Origin: CAJXVY01 sp965660355
GTDB lineage: Bacteria; Actinomycetota; Actinomycetes; Actinomycetales; Microbacteriaceae
NCBI GenBank assembly: GCA_965660355.1
Contig: CBFHZN010000002.1
Span: 55,858 to 119,857 of the forward strand
Direction: 5' to 3'
DNA length: 64,000 nt
Shown: piece by piece, positions 41,121 to 49,777 of the stretch
Layout of the letters: each line of letters begins with the position of its first letter
How positions within the stretch are numbered: position 1 is the stretch's first letter
Program-made: the position numbers and the translations under genes
Notes under the pieces: model-generated
Databases searched by the model: none
Told to the model about the DNA's origin: nothing
What the model saw: the letters and a program-made list of their open reading frames with translations, nothing else

Positions 41121-44063
41121 TTGAGCACACCATCAAGCCCTGCTCAGCGAAGAAGAATATCGCCAGCGACAATCGCAGTAGGAATCTTGGTTGTAATAGC
41201 AACCATCCTGATTTCCGCAGCAGGTATATACACAGACTTGCTTTGGTTCAATCAGATTGGCTTTCAATCTGTATTTTTGACCCAAATTTTTGCACAGGTT
41301 GCACTTTTCCTAATCGGCTTCGCATTGATGTTCTCAATCACATTGGTTGCCTTCTGGCTGGCTTACCGGCACAGGCCTGTGTATTTGAGAATGCCAGGCG
41401 AGTCTCCTTTTGAAAATTATCAGCAGGTCATTGACAACCTAAGACGCCTGATTATGTTTGGGGTACCCGGAATACTGGGTGTTTTCGCAGGTGTTGCGGC
41501 GACCGCACAGTGGACCACTGCATTGCAGTTTTTGAATTCAACCCCTTCTGGACAAGAAGATCAGCAATTCGGTTTGGATGTGAGTTTTTATCTTTTTGAG
41601 CTGCCATTTTTGACAGCTTTGATTGGTTTTGTTTCCGCAGCAGTTCTGCTTGCTGCACTCATCGCTGGTGGTGTGCATCTGATTTATGGTGGAATTCGTC
41701 TGGATGGCAGAACCGTCAAGGTTGCAAAACCAGCAAGAATTCAGCTTTCAATAACTGCCGCAATTTACTTTATAGTGCAGGCGGTGTCTCTGTGGTTGAA
41801 CCAGTATGAAACAGTTTTTACCTCCAACGAGCTGTTTACCGGAGCTCGATACAGTGACGTAAACGCAACCATTCCCGGGCTACAAATTCTTGCCCTCATA
41901 TCGCTTTTAGTCGCTGCGTTATTTATCGTTACGGCCATCATAGGTTCGTGGCGCTATTCAATCATTGCTACTGGACTAATGATTATCAGTTCGGTTGTCT
42001 TGGGTGGGCTTTACCCCTGGGCAGTGCAAACCTTTCAGGTGAATCCAACTGAAAGAACATTGGAGACTCCTTATTTGGAGCGAAACATAGATGCCACCAG
42101 GGATGCTTACGGACTAAACGACATTGAAATCATTGATTACGATGCCACGACTACAGCAACCCCTGGTGCCCTGAGAGCCGATGCGGAGACAACAACTTCG
42201 ATTCGCATATTGGATCCCTCTTTGGTCTCCGATGCATTTAGACAATTAGAGCAGTATCGCCAGTATTACTCTTTCCCCGAGAGGTTACACGTTGGCCGTT
42301 ACGAGATAAACGGCGAGTCTCAAGATGCTGTGTTGGGCGTTAGAGAGCTGGATCAGGCTGGTCTTGGAGATTCAAACAGTTGGTATAACTCAACAATCGT
42401 ATTCACTCACGGTTATGGGCTTGTCGCCGCTTATGGAAATAAAAGAGACACAGACGGCGAGCCCCTTTTCTTGCAATCGGGTATCCCTTCAATTGGAGAA
42501 CTGGGCGAATTTGAACCTCGCATTTACTTTGGTGAGAACTCTCCCGAGTATTCAATCGTTGGAGGTGAAAATTCAGAGGACTTAGAATTCGACTTCCCAG
42601 CTGGGGAGGGAACTGAGAATCAGACTTATACGACATTTGAAGGCTCAGGTGGTCCAAATGTCGGATCGCTGGTCAACAGGATTGCATTTGCATTGAAATT
42701 CCAAAGCGAGCAGATTCTGTTGTCCGATGCCATCAATTCAGACTCTCAAATTATGTTCAACAGAGACCCTAAGGAGAGGGTGGAAGCTGTAGCTCCCTAC
42801 TTGACTGTGGACTCTCAGGCCTATCCCGCAGTTGTAGACGGTGAGGTTTTGTGGATTGTGGATGCATACACAACTAACAACAATTACCCGTACTCCAATT
42901 CGGAGAGCATGAATCTGGCAATCATAGACTCCACCACCGAGTCAGCTGGATTCGGAGCAAACAACATCAACTACATTCGCAATTCCGTCAAAGCGACGGT
43001 GAATGCATATGACGGAGAGGTGAAGTTGTATGCATGGGACGAAAACGATCCTGTTTTGGCCACATGGAGAAAGGTATTCCCCGACACTGTGAGTCCAAAA
43101 TCTGAGATGAGTGGTGAGCTTATGTCTCACGTTCGCTACCCATCGGATCTGTTCAAGGTGCAGAGGTCTATTCTCGGTCGCTACCACGTCACAGATCCTG
43201 GAGCCTTTTATTCTCAGCAAGACGCTTGGATGACGCCCAACGATCCCGTTGACGGTCCCGGCATCGGGGTGTTGCAACCTCCTTATTACCTGACTATGCA
43301 GGCCCCGGGGATGCAAGACCCAAACTTCTCTCTTTACACAACTTTCATACCCCAGTCCACGGGTCAGAACTCTAGAAACGTTCTAACCGGATATCTTGTA
43401 GCCAGCTCTGAGGCTGGAGATGAGCAGGGTGTGGTGTCTGAGGAATATGGAAAACTGCGTTTGTTGAGCCTTCCTCGGGAAACCATCATTCCAGGACCAG
43501 GGCAGGTTCAAAACAACTTCAACGCTGACAGTGAAGTCTCGCAGCTTCTGAACATCTTGAGACAGGGATCAACTCGTGTTTTGAATGGAAACCTGCTTAC
43601 TTTGCCAGTTGGTGGTGGCTTTTTATACGTTCAACCGGTTTATATTGAGTCGACCGGTGAAACTTCATTCCCTCTTTTGCAAAAGGTGCTCGTGAGCTTT
43701 GGAGATCGAATTGCCTTCGAGGACACTCTTGATGAGGCATTGGATGAACTGTTCGGTGGAGACAGCGGGGCATCTGCTGGAGATAGTGATGTTCCCGTAG
43801 AAGATGGGGAAACTTCCCCTGATGACTCTCAGCAGCCGTCCGAAGAACCTAGCCAGCCAGCCGAAGACTCAGATCAAGCAGTTGACGAGCCATCTACCGG
43901 AGATTCCGTGGTCCCTGATCTAGATGACGCCTTACAAAGGGCTGAACAGGCGATTGAAGACAAAGAGAGAGCTTTGGCTGCTGGAGACTGGAATGCATTT
44001 GGCGAGGCCGACGAGCGCTTGAATGATGCTATCGCCGATGCTGTGGAGGCTATAAACAACTAG
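41121..44063 (+). CDS. UPF0182 large membrane protein
   Basis: 980 residues. The first ~330 hold about seven hydrophobic spans (first: TIAVGILVVIATILISAAGIY), with LLWFNQIGFQSVF and LRMPGESPFENYQ in the loops, followed by a long extracytoplasmic domain containing the family's VNPTERTLETPYLERNI and DAYGLNDIEIIDYD. The tail (from ~870) is rich in Asp, Ser, Glu and Pro, then ends in a short helix. TTG start at 41121 with TAGGAG 8 bases upstream. Function of the family is unknown. Equivalent to Rv3193c, with the same neighbour order. Confidence 0.92.
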   Translation: MSTPSSPAQRRRISPATIAVGILVVIATILISAAGIYTDLLWFNQIGFQSVFLTQIFAQVALFLIGFALMFSITLVAFWLAYRHRPVYLRMPGESPFENYQQVIDNLRRLIMFGVPGILGVFAGVAATAQWTTALQFLNSTPSGQEDQQFGLDVSFYLFELPFLTALIGFVSAAVLLAALIAGGVHLIYGGIRLDGRTVKVAKPARIQLSITAAIYFIVQAVSLWLNQYETVFTSNELFTGARYSDVNATIPGLQILALISLLVAALFIVTAIIGSWRYSIIATGLMIISSVVLGGLYPWAVQTFQVNPTERTLETPYLERNIDATRDAYGLNDIEIIDYDATTTATPGALRADAETTTSIRILDPSLVSDAFRQLEQYRQYYSFPERLHVGRYEINGESQDAVLGVRELDQAGLGDSNSWYNSTIVFTHGYGLVAAYGNKRDTDGEPLFLQSGIPSIGELGEFEPRIYFGENSPEYSIVGGENSEDLEFDFPAGEGTENQTYTTFEGSGGPNVGSLVNRIAFALKFQSEQILLSDAINSDSQIMFNRDPKERVEAVAPYLTVDSQAYPAVVDGEVLWIVDAYTTNNNYPYSNSESMNLAIIDSTTESAGFGANNINYIRNSVKATVNAYDGEVKLYAWDENDPVLATWRKVFPDTVSPKSEMSGELMSHVRYPSDLFKVQRSILGRYHVTDPGAFYSQQDAWMTPNDPVDGPGIGVLQPPYYLTMQAPGMQDPNFSLYTTFIPQSTGQNSRNVLTGYLVASSEAGDEQGVVSEEYGKLRLLSLPRETIIPGPGQVQNNFNADSEVSQLLNILRQGSTRVLNGNLLTLPVGGGFLYVQPVYIESTGETSFPLLQKVLVSFGDRIAFEDTLDEALDELFGGDSGASAGDSDVPVEDGETSPDDSQQPSEEPSQPAEDSDQAVDEPSTGDSVVPDLDDALQRAEQAIEDKERALAAGDWNAFGEADERLNDAIADAVEAINN

Positions 44064-44084
44064 TTTCCGTTTTGGCCTACAGCT

Positions 44085-44093
44085 TGCTATACT
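44085..44093 (+). promoter_or_regulatory. Extended -10 promoter for tRNA-fMet
   Basis: TGCTATACT is an extended -10 (TG, one base, TATACT at 44088-44093). A start near 44100 precedes the tRNA by about 5 bases. No convincing -35, which an extended -10 can do without. Confidence 0.65.
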
Positions 44094-44104
44094 GACAACT
44101 TCGC

Positions 44105-44181
44105 CGCGGGGTGGAGCAGTTCGGTAGCTCGCCGGGCTCATAACCCGGAGGTCGCAGGTTCAAATCCTGTCCCCGCAACCA
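44105..44181 (+). tRNA. Initiator tRNA-fMet (anticodon CAT), CCA encoded
   Basis: 77 bases including CCA. The first base C (44105) faces A at position 72, the unpaired 5' end that marks initiator tRNA, and the anticodon stem has three consecutive G-C pairs (GGG/CCC) beside the loop CTCATAA with CAT at 44139-44141. T-loop GGTTCAAATCC. Confidence 0.97.
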
Positions 44182-44183
44182 TT

Positions 44184-44215
44184 TCCCTCCCAGCTATAGC
44201 TGGGAGGGATTTTTT
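44184..44215 (+). terminator. Strong rho-independent terminator after tRNA-fMet
   Basis: Perfect 26-base inverted repeat (TCCCTCCCAGCT, AT, AGCTGGGAGGGA) at 44184-44209 followed by six T. Confidence 0.93.
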
Positions 44216-44216
44216 A

Positions 44217-44225
44217 TGTGGATAA
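44217..44225 (-). promoter_or_regulatory. DnaA-box match
   Basis: TGTGGATAA, complement TTATCCACA, in the intergenic space right after the tRNA-fMet terminator. Chance match possible. Confidence 0.35.
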
Positions 44226-44264
44226 CTTCAGGCAGATCTTTTCACACTCCCATATTTTTCTCTC

Positions 44265-44678
44265 ATGCCTCGAATACTGTTCTTAGTCACTCTTTTTCTC
44301 AGTGGTTGCACTCAAGAGATTTCCGCTGAGGATCTTCTGAGTGAATACCTGGAAATCAGCGACGCAGGCCTAGAAGATGAATTCGATCGTGTTCTGGCGG
44401 GTTCCGCCTTGAATTCCGCAATAGAGGCGAACTTATTGATGAAGCAGTTAGATATTAGACAGGCAGGCGAAACAAGGTTTTACGCTTTTGAATCTCTTGA
44501 GGAGGGGTCACACGCATTTTGCTTGGATGTTTCTAAAACCAAGCTTCTTGATTCGAATGGACGAGATGTCACCCCGATTGATAGACCAGCTCAGGTTCCA
44601 ATGAAAATGCAAACGGATTCTGTCTCGGGTGGGTCAAAGATTACCGAGTTGGACATACGGAGGTTTTCAAGATGTTAG
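44265..44678 (+). CDS. Predicted lipoprotein, function unknown
   Basis: I do not recognise this protein. 137 residues: signal MPRILFLVTLFLSGC with lipobox LSGC (Cys15), then an acidic helix-rich part (EDLLSEYLEISDAGLEDEFDRVLAG) and a later segment with SHAFCLDVSKTKLLDSNG. No domain is evident. It overlaps the next gene by 7 bp and is likely co-transcribed with it. The pair lies between the initiator tRNA and an HtrA protease. Confidence 0.65.
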   Translation: MPRILFLVTLFLSGCTQEISAEDLLSEYLEISDAGLEDEFDRVLAGSALNSAIEANLLMKQLDIRQAGETRFYAFESLEEGSHAFCLDVSKTKLLDSNGRDVTPIDRPAQVPMKMQTDSVSGGSKITELDIRRFSRC

Positions 44679-45409
44679 TTGAGATCATTTTTACCTGCTC
44701 CGCCGCTCAAGCGGTGCTGGGTGGTTGTGCAGATGGCTGCGGAACCAGTATCGGTGCCAGCGAAGTCGTTATTTGTGAACGGCAAGAGAAAGAAACTGGA
44801 AGTGTTGAAGATGAAAGCTCCACCCGTCCAGGCTCCAGCTGGACCCCACCACCTCCATGGGTTCTATGTGAGGTGTATGTAAGCGGTGGTATTGACATAC
44901 CCACCTTTGGAACCGTTTGGGTGAAAACCAGACAGGGAGCAAGAGAATGTCTCTCGGAAAAAGAATATGTTCCGATCCCAAAGCCTGGTAGCTCCAGTGA
45001 TTTGGTGGAGAGAATCACAGATAGCCAAACATTGCAGCAGATTTTTAGGACATCACCCGCCACTCCCATGGCCTATGTCTCTCCGAGCGAGCGATATTAC
45101 GACGAACAATTTAGTTTTTGGGTTGAAAACAACACACAAATCAAGTCGGGAACGCTTTTTGACGAGCCCGTGAGTGTCAGGTTTACGCCAAAGTCGGCAA
45201 GTTGGAGTTTTGGTGGTAGAGGCTTCTCGGTAAATCACCTATTTGGCGAAAAAGGTGATTTTCAAGCCAGGGCAACTGTTAATTTCCAGGTTGATTACAA
45301 GCCCGTTGGTGGTTCATGGGTGATTGATGCGGGTTCAATTCAGATACCAAGCAACTCGCTTTTGATTACAGCGTTGCCTTTACCAAGGGAAACGAGATTG
45401 ATTGGCTAG
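44672..45409 (+). CDS. Hypothetical secreted-type protein with PKD-like segment
   Basis: 245 residues. The N-terminus is cysteine-rich (Cys9, Cys19, Cys23, Cys35: FTCSAAQAVLGGCADGCG) and lacks the basic residues of a normal signal peptide, so export is uncertain; the true start may differ. A Pro/Ser/Thr linker (SSTRPGSSWTPPPPW) follows. The C-terminal half reads DEPVSVRFTPKSASWSFGGRG and LFGEKGDFQARATVNFQVDY, a beta-rich pattern like PKD/Ig-fold domains of actinobacterial cell-surface proteins. Function unknown. Confidence 0.6.
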   Translation: MLVEIIFTCSAAQAVLGGCADGCGTSIGASEVVICERQEKETGSVEDESSTRPGSSWTPPPPWVLCEVYVSGGIDIPTFGTVWVKTRQGARECLSEKEYVPIPKPGSSSDLVERITDSQTLQQIFRTSPATPMAYVSPSERYYDEQFSFWVENNTQIKSGTLFDEPVSVRFTPKSASWSFGGRGFSVNHLFGEKGDFQARATVNFQVDYKPVGGSWVIDAGSIQIPSNSLLITALPLPRETRLIG

Positions 45410-45496
45410 GAAGCCTGAAGCTAATATTCAGGTTGTTATCACCAAGCATTCAGTTTCTACTGACAAGCTAAGAACTGTTTTTGAAAGGAGCCCCAA

Positions 45497-46693
45497 ATGG
45501 ATGAACGCTCTTCGGGACAGTTTTTGTATTACCCCGTTGAATCTAAAAAGCCAGACTCATCAAAGCCAAGAAAAAAGGCATCCAGAGCCTTAGCAATGAG
45601 CGTTATCGCCGCCTTTGCAGCTTTGACAGGAGGGNNNNNNNNNNNNNNNNNNNNNNNNNNNNNATTCAGTTCCATGCAAGCTCCAGCTCCGGTCGTAGTG
45701 AATGACACTGAGACTGTCAATTGGGTGACTGGTGCTGCTTTGGCCGCCAGTCCCTCGGTCGTCACTCTCAGCGTAAACAGTGCTACTGGAAGTGGGAGTG
45801 GAAGCGGTGTAATGATCTCCGAGGATGGTTATGCTCTCACCAACTCGCATGTGGTGACACTTGGTGGCTCCACCAACGATGTAAGCGTTACAGCCCAGGC
45901 ATGGGATGGAAGAGTTTATGAAGCAGAAGTTGTGGGGACAGACCCCACCAACGACATCGCCGTGATCAAACTATCGGGCTCAAACGATTTTCAGACCATC
46001 GGCATCAAAGACTCGGATGATCTGAATGTGGGAGAGCCAGTAGTTGCAATTGGAGCACCTTTGGGCCTCAGCTCAACCGTCACCCAGGGCATAGTTTCCG
46101 CTCTAAACCGAACTATCGAGGTTGCAAGCAGCGAAGTCGAGGATGGAAATGACTCAGGTCTTCGTTTCTGGGACGGTTCAGGAACAAGGCCAATTAACCT
46201 GCAGGTAATCCAGACTGATGCCGCAATCAATCCGGGAAACTCTGGTGGCGCTTTAGTTGACCAGCAAGGAAGATTGGTTGGCATCAATGTTGCAATTGCC
46301 ACCAGTGGATCTTCGGGAAATATTGGAGTTGGTTTTGCAATCCCTGCAAACACAGCCTTGCGAATCTCAGAGGAGCTAATTGACAGAGGTTTCGCAAGCC
46401 ATGGACTGCTCGGCGCATTGGTGACGGATAGCGTTATCCCCGACTCAAACTTTGCCTCCGGTGCTGAAATCGTTGAATTGACTCCTGGAGGGGCAGCAGA
46501 CGTGGCCGGTTTGCAAGCAGGCGATGTTGTCGTCTTATTCGACGGTGATCGCATCGAGGGTAGTGGCGAGCTAACTGCAGCCGTTCGGGCCCAGCCAGCT
46601 GGTGCTGAGGTAGAGGTTGAAGTATTACGAAATGGTCAAAGAGTAAACTTTGAGGTGAAACTTGGCGATAGCAGGGATTTAGAATCTAACTGA
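45497..46693 (+). CDS. HtrA/DegP-type serine protease, membrane-anchored
   Basis: About 398 residues with a short N-gap. A ~30-residue basic cytoplasmic tail (SSKPRKKASRALAM) precedes one membrane helix, interrupted by 29 N. The trypsin-like domain has the catalytic His in TNSHVVT, Asp in TNDIAVIKL and Ser in INPGNSGGALVD, and a C-terminal PDZ domain (LTPGGAADVAGLQAGDVVVLFDGDRI). It should degrade or refold damaged exported proteins. Ribosome site GAAAGGAGCC before the ATG. It is followed with one-base overlap by DUF3039. Confidence 0.93.
   Translation: MDERSSGQFLYYPVESKKPDSSKPRKKASRALAMSVIAAFAALTGGXXXXXXXXXXFSSMQAPAPVVVNDTETVNWVTGAALAASPSVVTLSVNSATGSGSGSGVMISEDGYALTNSHVVTLGGSTNDVSVTAQAWDGRVYEAEVVGTDPTNDIAVIKLSGSNDFQTIGIKDSDDLNVGEPVVAIGAPLGLSSTVTQGIVSALNRTIEVASSEVEDGNDSGLRFWDGSGTRPINLQVIQTDAAINPGNSGGALVDQQGRLVGINVAIATSGSSGNIGVGFAIPANTALRISEELIDRGFASHGLLGALVTDSVIPDSNFASGAEIVELTPGGAADVAGLQAGDVVVLFDGDRIEGSGELTAAVRAQPAGAEVEVEVLRNGQRVNFEVKLGDSRDLESN
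45635..45663. other. Assembly gap (29 N)
   Basis: In the membrane helix of the HtrA-type protease, a glycine/alanine-rich place. Frame is kept, so the size is plausible. Confidence 0.95.
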
Positions 46694-46908
46694 TGGAAGA
46701 ACAACTAAAAGAAAAGCAAGAGCTTTTAGAAGACGGTGATCACGAACGTTTCTCTCATTATGTTCAGAAGAACAAAATCACCGAGAGTGCGGTTATGGGG
46801 ACTCCGGTATTGGCTCTCTGCGGAAAAAAATGGATTCCAGGCCGAGATCCAGAAAAGTTTCCGGTCTGCCCAGATTGCAAAAAGATTTACGAGAGCCTCA
46901 AGAAATAA
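46693..46908 (+). CDS. DUF3039 protein
   Basis: A 71-residue actinobacterial protein: HERFSHYVQKNKITESAVMGTPVLALCGKKW then PEKFPVCPDCKKIYE. The cysteines in LCGK and CPDC look like a metal site. Function unknown. ATG overlaps the HtrA stop by one base (TGATG) and the 3' end overlaps convergent pncB by 11 bp. Confidence 0.9.
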   Translation: MEEQLKEKQELLEDGDHERFSHYVQKNKITESAVMGTPVLALCGKKWIPGRDPEKFPVCPDCKKIYESLKK

Positions 46909-48166
46909 CAACCTCTAGAGCCGGCTCTCCATCACTCAATCTTTTTGCTGATGGAGGTAGCTCTTGCAGCGATTCACGGAATCTTTCTCGGGCGCTTTGC
47001 AAATTCGTATCGTGTAAGTGTTCGTGGTTGTCTAAATACCTAACAAGCAAATTCCTGCCGTCTAAATTCGCATTTGTTGTGGAGATTGAATCGTTTTTGG
47101 CAATGCCATTTTCTAATTGGCGTACTGCTGTTTTACGACCTGGAAGGTTGGATTTCCCGGCAGAGCGCTTTGAAACATCGATCCATTTTTGACCGTCAAA
47201 TTTAGACACCATTTTGAAGACAAAGCTTGCAGTCGGTGCTCCGGATCCAGTCACCAGAGAGGTCCCAACTCCGTATGAATCCACAGACGCAGCGGCTAAT
47301 CCAGCAATTGCATCCTCATCTAAATCATTAGTGACCGTGATTTTTGTTGAAGTGGCGCCTAGCCGATCCAGTTGAGCCCGAACCTTATTTGCCGTCTCAG
47401 CCAAGTCGCCAGAGTCAATTCGAACGTTTCCTAGCTTCCCGTTTGTTATTTCCACCGCTGTATTCACAGCCTGCTCTACATCAAAGGTGTCAACTAAAAA
47501 TGTTGTGCCTTCACCCATTGCGGATAGTTGCGCTTGAAAAGCATCTTTTTCTGAATCAAACAAAAGAGTAAAGGCGTGGCCAGAGGTTCCCAGGGTTGGA
47601 ATTGCATATCTAAATTGAGCAAGCAAATTACTAGTTGCATCAAATCCTGCAACATAGCTCGCCCTTGCGGCAGCTACCGCTGCATCCTCGTTAGCTCTTC
47701 TTGATCCCATTTCGATAAGTTTTCTATCGCCTGCTGCAATCCTCATGCGAGCAGCAGCGGATGCGACAGCTGAGTCATAGTTCAAAATCGAGAGAACCAG
47801 GGTCTCTAAGACGACGCATTCGGCAAAACTTCCACTGATTGTCAAAACTGGAGAATTCCCGAAGTAGATTTCACCTTCATGAAATCCTTCAATTTCGCCG
47901 GAGAAAGAGTAGTTGGCAAGAAAGGAAAGAGTTTTCTCACTAACAATATTTTCAGATCTTAGAAAACCTATTTGTTCTGATGTGAATTGAAAACTCTTTA
48001 TCTCTTCGACTAATCTGCCAACCCCAGCAAAAACCCCGAATCTTCTGCCGCTTGGCAAAGATCGAGCAAAAACCTCAAAAACCACCTGGGTTTCGGCATT
48101 ACCGGATTCTATCGCCGCATCAAGCATCGTCAGTTCGTAGCGGTCTGTCTTAAGAGCACTGGTCAT
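46898..48166 (-). CDS. pncB: Nicotinate phosphoribosyltransferase
   Basis: Converts nicotinate and PRPP to nicotinate mononucleotide in NAD salvage. 422 residues, a standard length. Motifs: TDRYELTMLDAAIESGNA, IEMGSRRANEDAAVAAARASYVAGFDATSN, GTSGHAFTLLF, NVRIDSGDLAETANKVRAQL with the catalytic region, and SYGVGTSLVTGSG for phosphate binding. ATG at 48166 is 6 bases after TAACCT on the minus strand (complement of 48173-48178), so leaderless. Divergent from murI. Confidence 0.94.
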   Translation of the reverse strand: MTSALKTDRYELTMLDAAIESGNAETQVVFEVFARSLPSGRRFGVFAGVGRLVEEIKSFQFTSEQIGFLRSENIVSEKTLSFLANYSFSGEIEGFHEGEIYFGNSPVLTISGSFAECVVLETLVLSILNYDSAVASAAARMRIAAGDRKLIEMGSRRANEDAAVAAARASYVAGFDATSNLLAQFRYAIPTLGTSGHAFTLLFDSEKDAFQAQLSAMGEGTTFLVDTFDVEQAVNTAVEITNGKLGNVRIDSGDLAETANKVRAQLDRLGATSTKITVTNDLDEDAIAGLAAASVDSYGVGTSLVTGSGAPTASFVFKMVSKFDGQKWIDVSKRSAGKSNLPGRKTAVRQLENGIAKNDSISTTNANLDGRNLLVRYLDNHEHLHDTNLQSARERFRESLQELPPSAKRLSDGEPALEVVIS

Positions 48167-48172
48167 TTCAAC

Positions 48173-48222
48173 AGGTTACACTCCGACTCAATCAGCGGAG
48201 AAGGGTTGGCTGACAATAGACT
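48173..48222. promoter_or_regulatory. Separate divergent leaderless promoters (pncB and murI)
   Basis: TAACCT on minus (48173-48178) lies 6 bases before the pncB ATG; TAGACT on plus (48217-48222) lies 6 bases before the murI GTG. The boxes do not overlap; 38 bases separate them. Confidence 0.58.
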
Positions 48223-48228
48223 GTCTTC

Positions 48229-49056
48229 GTGAATCACGCCCCAATAGGTATCTTTGACTCTGGAGTTGGAGGGCTCACCGTTGCGCGGTCAATAATTGAC
48301 CAACTCCCGAATGAGTCGATTATTTATCTTGGTGATACAGCAAATTCGCCGTATGGAACCAAAACAATTCCCGAGGTCAGGAAACTGGCCCTCGAAGTTA
48401 TGGACCAAATGGTTGACATGGGCGTAAAAATGTTGGTCATTGCATGTAATTCAGCATCGTCTGCGGTTTTGAGAGATGCTCGCGAGCGCTACACAGAAGG
48501 CAGTGGCATACCAGTTGTGGAGGTTATTCAACCTGCTGTTCGGAAAGCTGTTTCAACCTCAAAAAACGGACGAGTGGGAGTAATTGGAACAACTGCGACA
48601 ATCTCCTCCAAAAGTTATGATGATGCTTTTGCAGCAGCCTTGGATTTAAAAATCTCAACTGCTGCCTGCCCTGACTTTGTGGAGTTTGTTGAGCGAGGCG
48701 AAACCAGCGGAGATCATTTGCTAGAGGTTGCTCGGAATTATCTTGAGCCTCTAAAACAAAAAGATATTGACACCTTGGTTCTCGGGTGCACCCACTACCC
48801 ACTTCTATCCGCAGCGATAGGGTTTGTCATGGGTGATGGTGTGAATCTTGTCAGCAGTGCGGAGGAAACCGCGAAAGATGTATTCCGAGTCCTAACTGAG
48901 CATGATTTGCTAGCAGCAAATGACGTGAATCCAAAACATCGGTTTTTAGCAACCGGAAAAAAGCAAGAGTTTGAAACCCTTGCCAAAAGATTTTTGGGCC
49001 CAGAAGTTTTGGGTGTTGAAGAAATTGAAAGGAATAGAGATGTCAAGACCAAATGA
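48229..49056 (+). CDS. murI: Glutamate racemase
   Basis: Makes D-glutamate for peptidoglycan. 275 residues. IGIFDSGVGGLTVARSI opening, LGDTANSPYGTK, catalytic Cys in VIACNSASSAV and second Cys in LVLGCTHYPLL. GTG at 48229, 6 bases after TAGACT, no ribosome site. It overlaps rph by 17 bp. Confidence 0.95.
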   Translation: MNHAPIGIFDSGVGGLTVARSIIDQLPNESIIYLGDTANSPYGTKTIPEVRKLALEVMDQMVDMGVKMLVIACNSASSAVLRDARERYTEGSGIPVVEVIQPAVRKAVSTSKNGRVGVIGTTATISSKSYDDAFAAALDLKISTAACPDFVEFVERGETSGDHLLEVARNYLEPLKQKDIDTLVLGCTHYPLLSAAIGFVMGDGVNLVSSAEETAKDVFRVLTEHDLLAANDVNPKHRFLATGKKQEFETLAKRFLGPEVLGVEEIERNRDVKTK

Positions 49057-49777
49057 CAGGGCCGAAGATCAATTGCGAGATGTGAGCATTGAGCTTGGCT
49101 GGAGCGAACATGCTGAGGGGTCAGCTCTTATTAGTTTTGGTTCAACGAAGGTTTTGTGCACAGCCAGCTTCACGGCAGGGGTCCCAAGGTTCAAAAAAGA
49201 CTCTGGTGAAGGATGGGTAACGGCTGAGTATTCAATGCTTCCAAGAGCGACCCATGACAGAAGCGATAGAGAAAGCGTCAAGGGAAAAATCGGGGGCAGA
49301 ACCCACGAGATTTCCAGATTGATTGGAAGAGCTCTCAGATCCGTTATTGATTTCAAATCACTTGGAGAAAACACGATTGTGATTGACTGCGATGTTTTGC
49401 AAGCGGATGGCGGAACTAGAACCGCCGCAATTACAGGTGGATTTGTGGCACTGGCGCAGGCAATTGATTATGGCTATGCAAACAAAATGCTCTCTGGTAA
49501 CTCTCCACTTATCGACACAGTGAGTGCGATATCTGTTGGAGTTGTTGATGGAAAATTGCTCACAGATCTCGAATATGTCGAGGACGTGAGAGCTGAGACA
49601 GACATGAACGTGGTGACAACCGGTCGTGGTTTATTCGTTGAGGTTCAAGGCACTGCCGAGGGGGCACCGTTTTCGGATGAGGAACTGGACGGGCTTTTGA
49701 AATTAGCTAAAAAGGCAACCGGTGAACTTAGTGAAATCCAAAAAACTACATTGGGTGATTTGCTAAGGGTTCGATGA
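49040..49777 (+). CDS. rph: Ribonuclease PH
   Basis: Phosphorolytic 3'-5' exoribonuclease that trims tRNA precursors. 245 residues: SRPNDRAEDQLRDVSIELGW, VLCTASFTAGVPRFK, GEGWVTAEYSMLPRATHDRS, GRTHEISRLIGRALRSV, IDCDVLQADGGTRTAAITGGF, LLTDLEYVEDVRAETDMNVV. ATG 49040 with GAAAGGAAT upstream. The following rdgB overlaps by 4 bp (ATGA). Confidence 0.96.
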   Translation: MSRPNDRAEDQLRDVSIELGWSEHAEGSALISFGSTKVLCTASFTAGVPRFKKDSGEGWVTAEYSMLPRATHDRSDRESVKGKIGGRTHEISRLIGRALRSVIDFKSLGENTIVIDCDVLQADGGTRTAAITGGFVALAQAIDYGYANKMLSGNSPLIDTVSAISVGVVDGKLLTDLEYVEDVRAETDMNVVTTGRGLFVEVQGTAEGAPFSDEELDGLLKLAKKATGELSEIQKTTLGDLLRVR

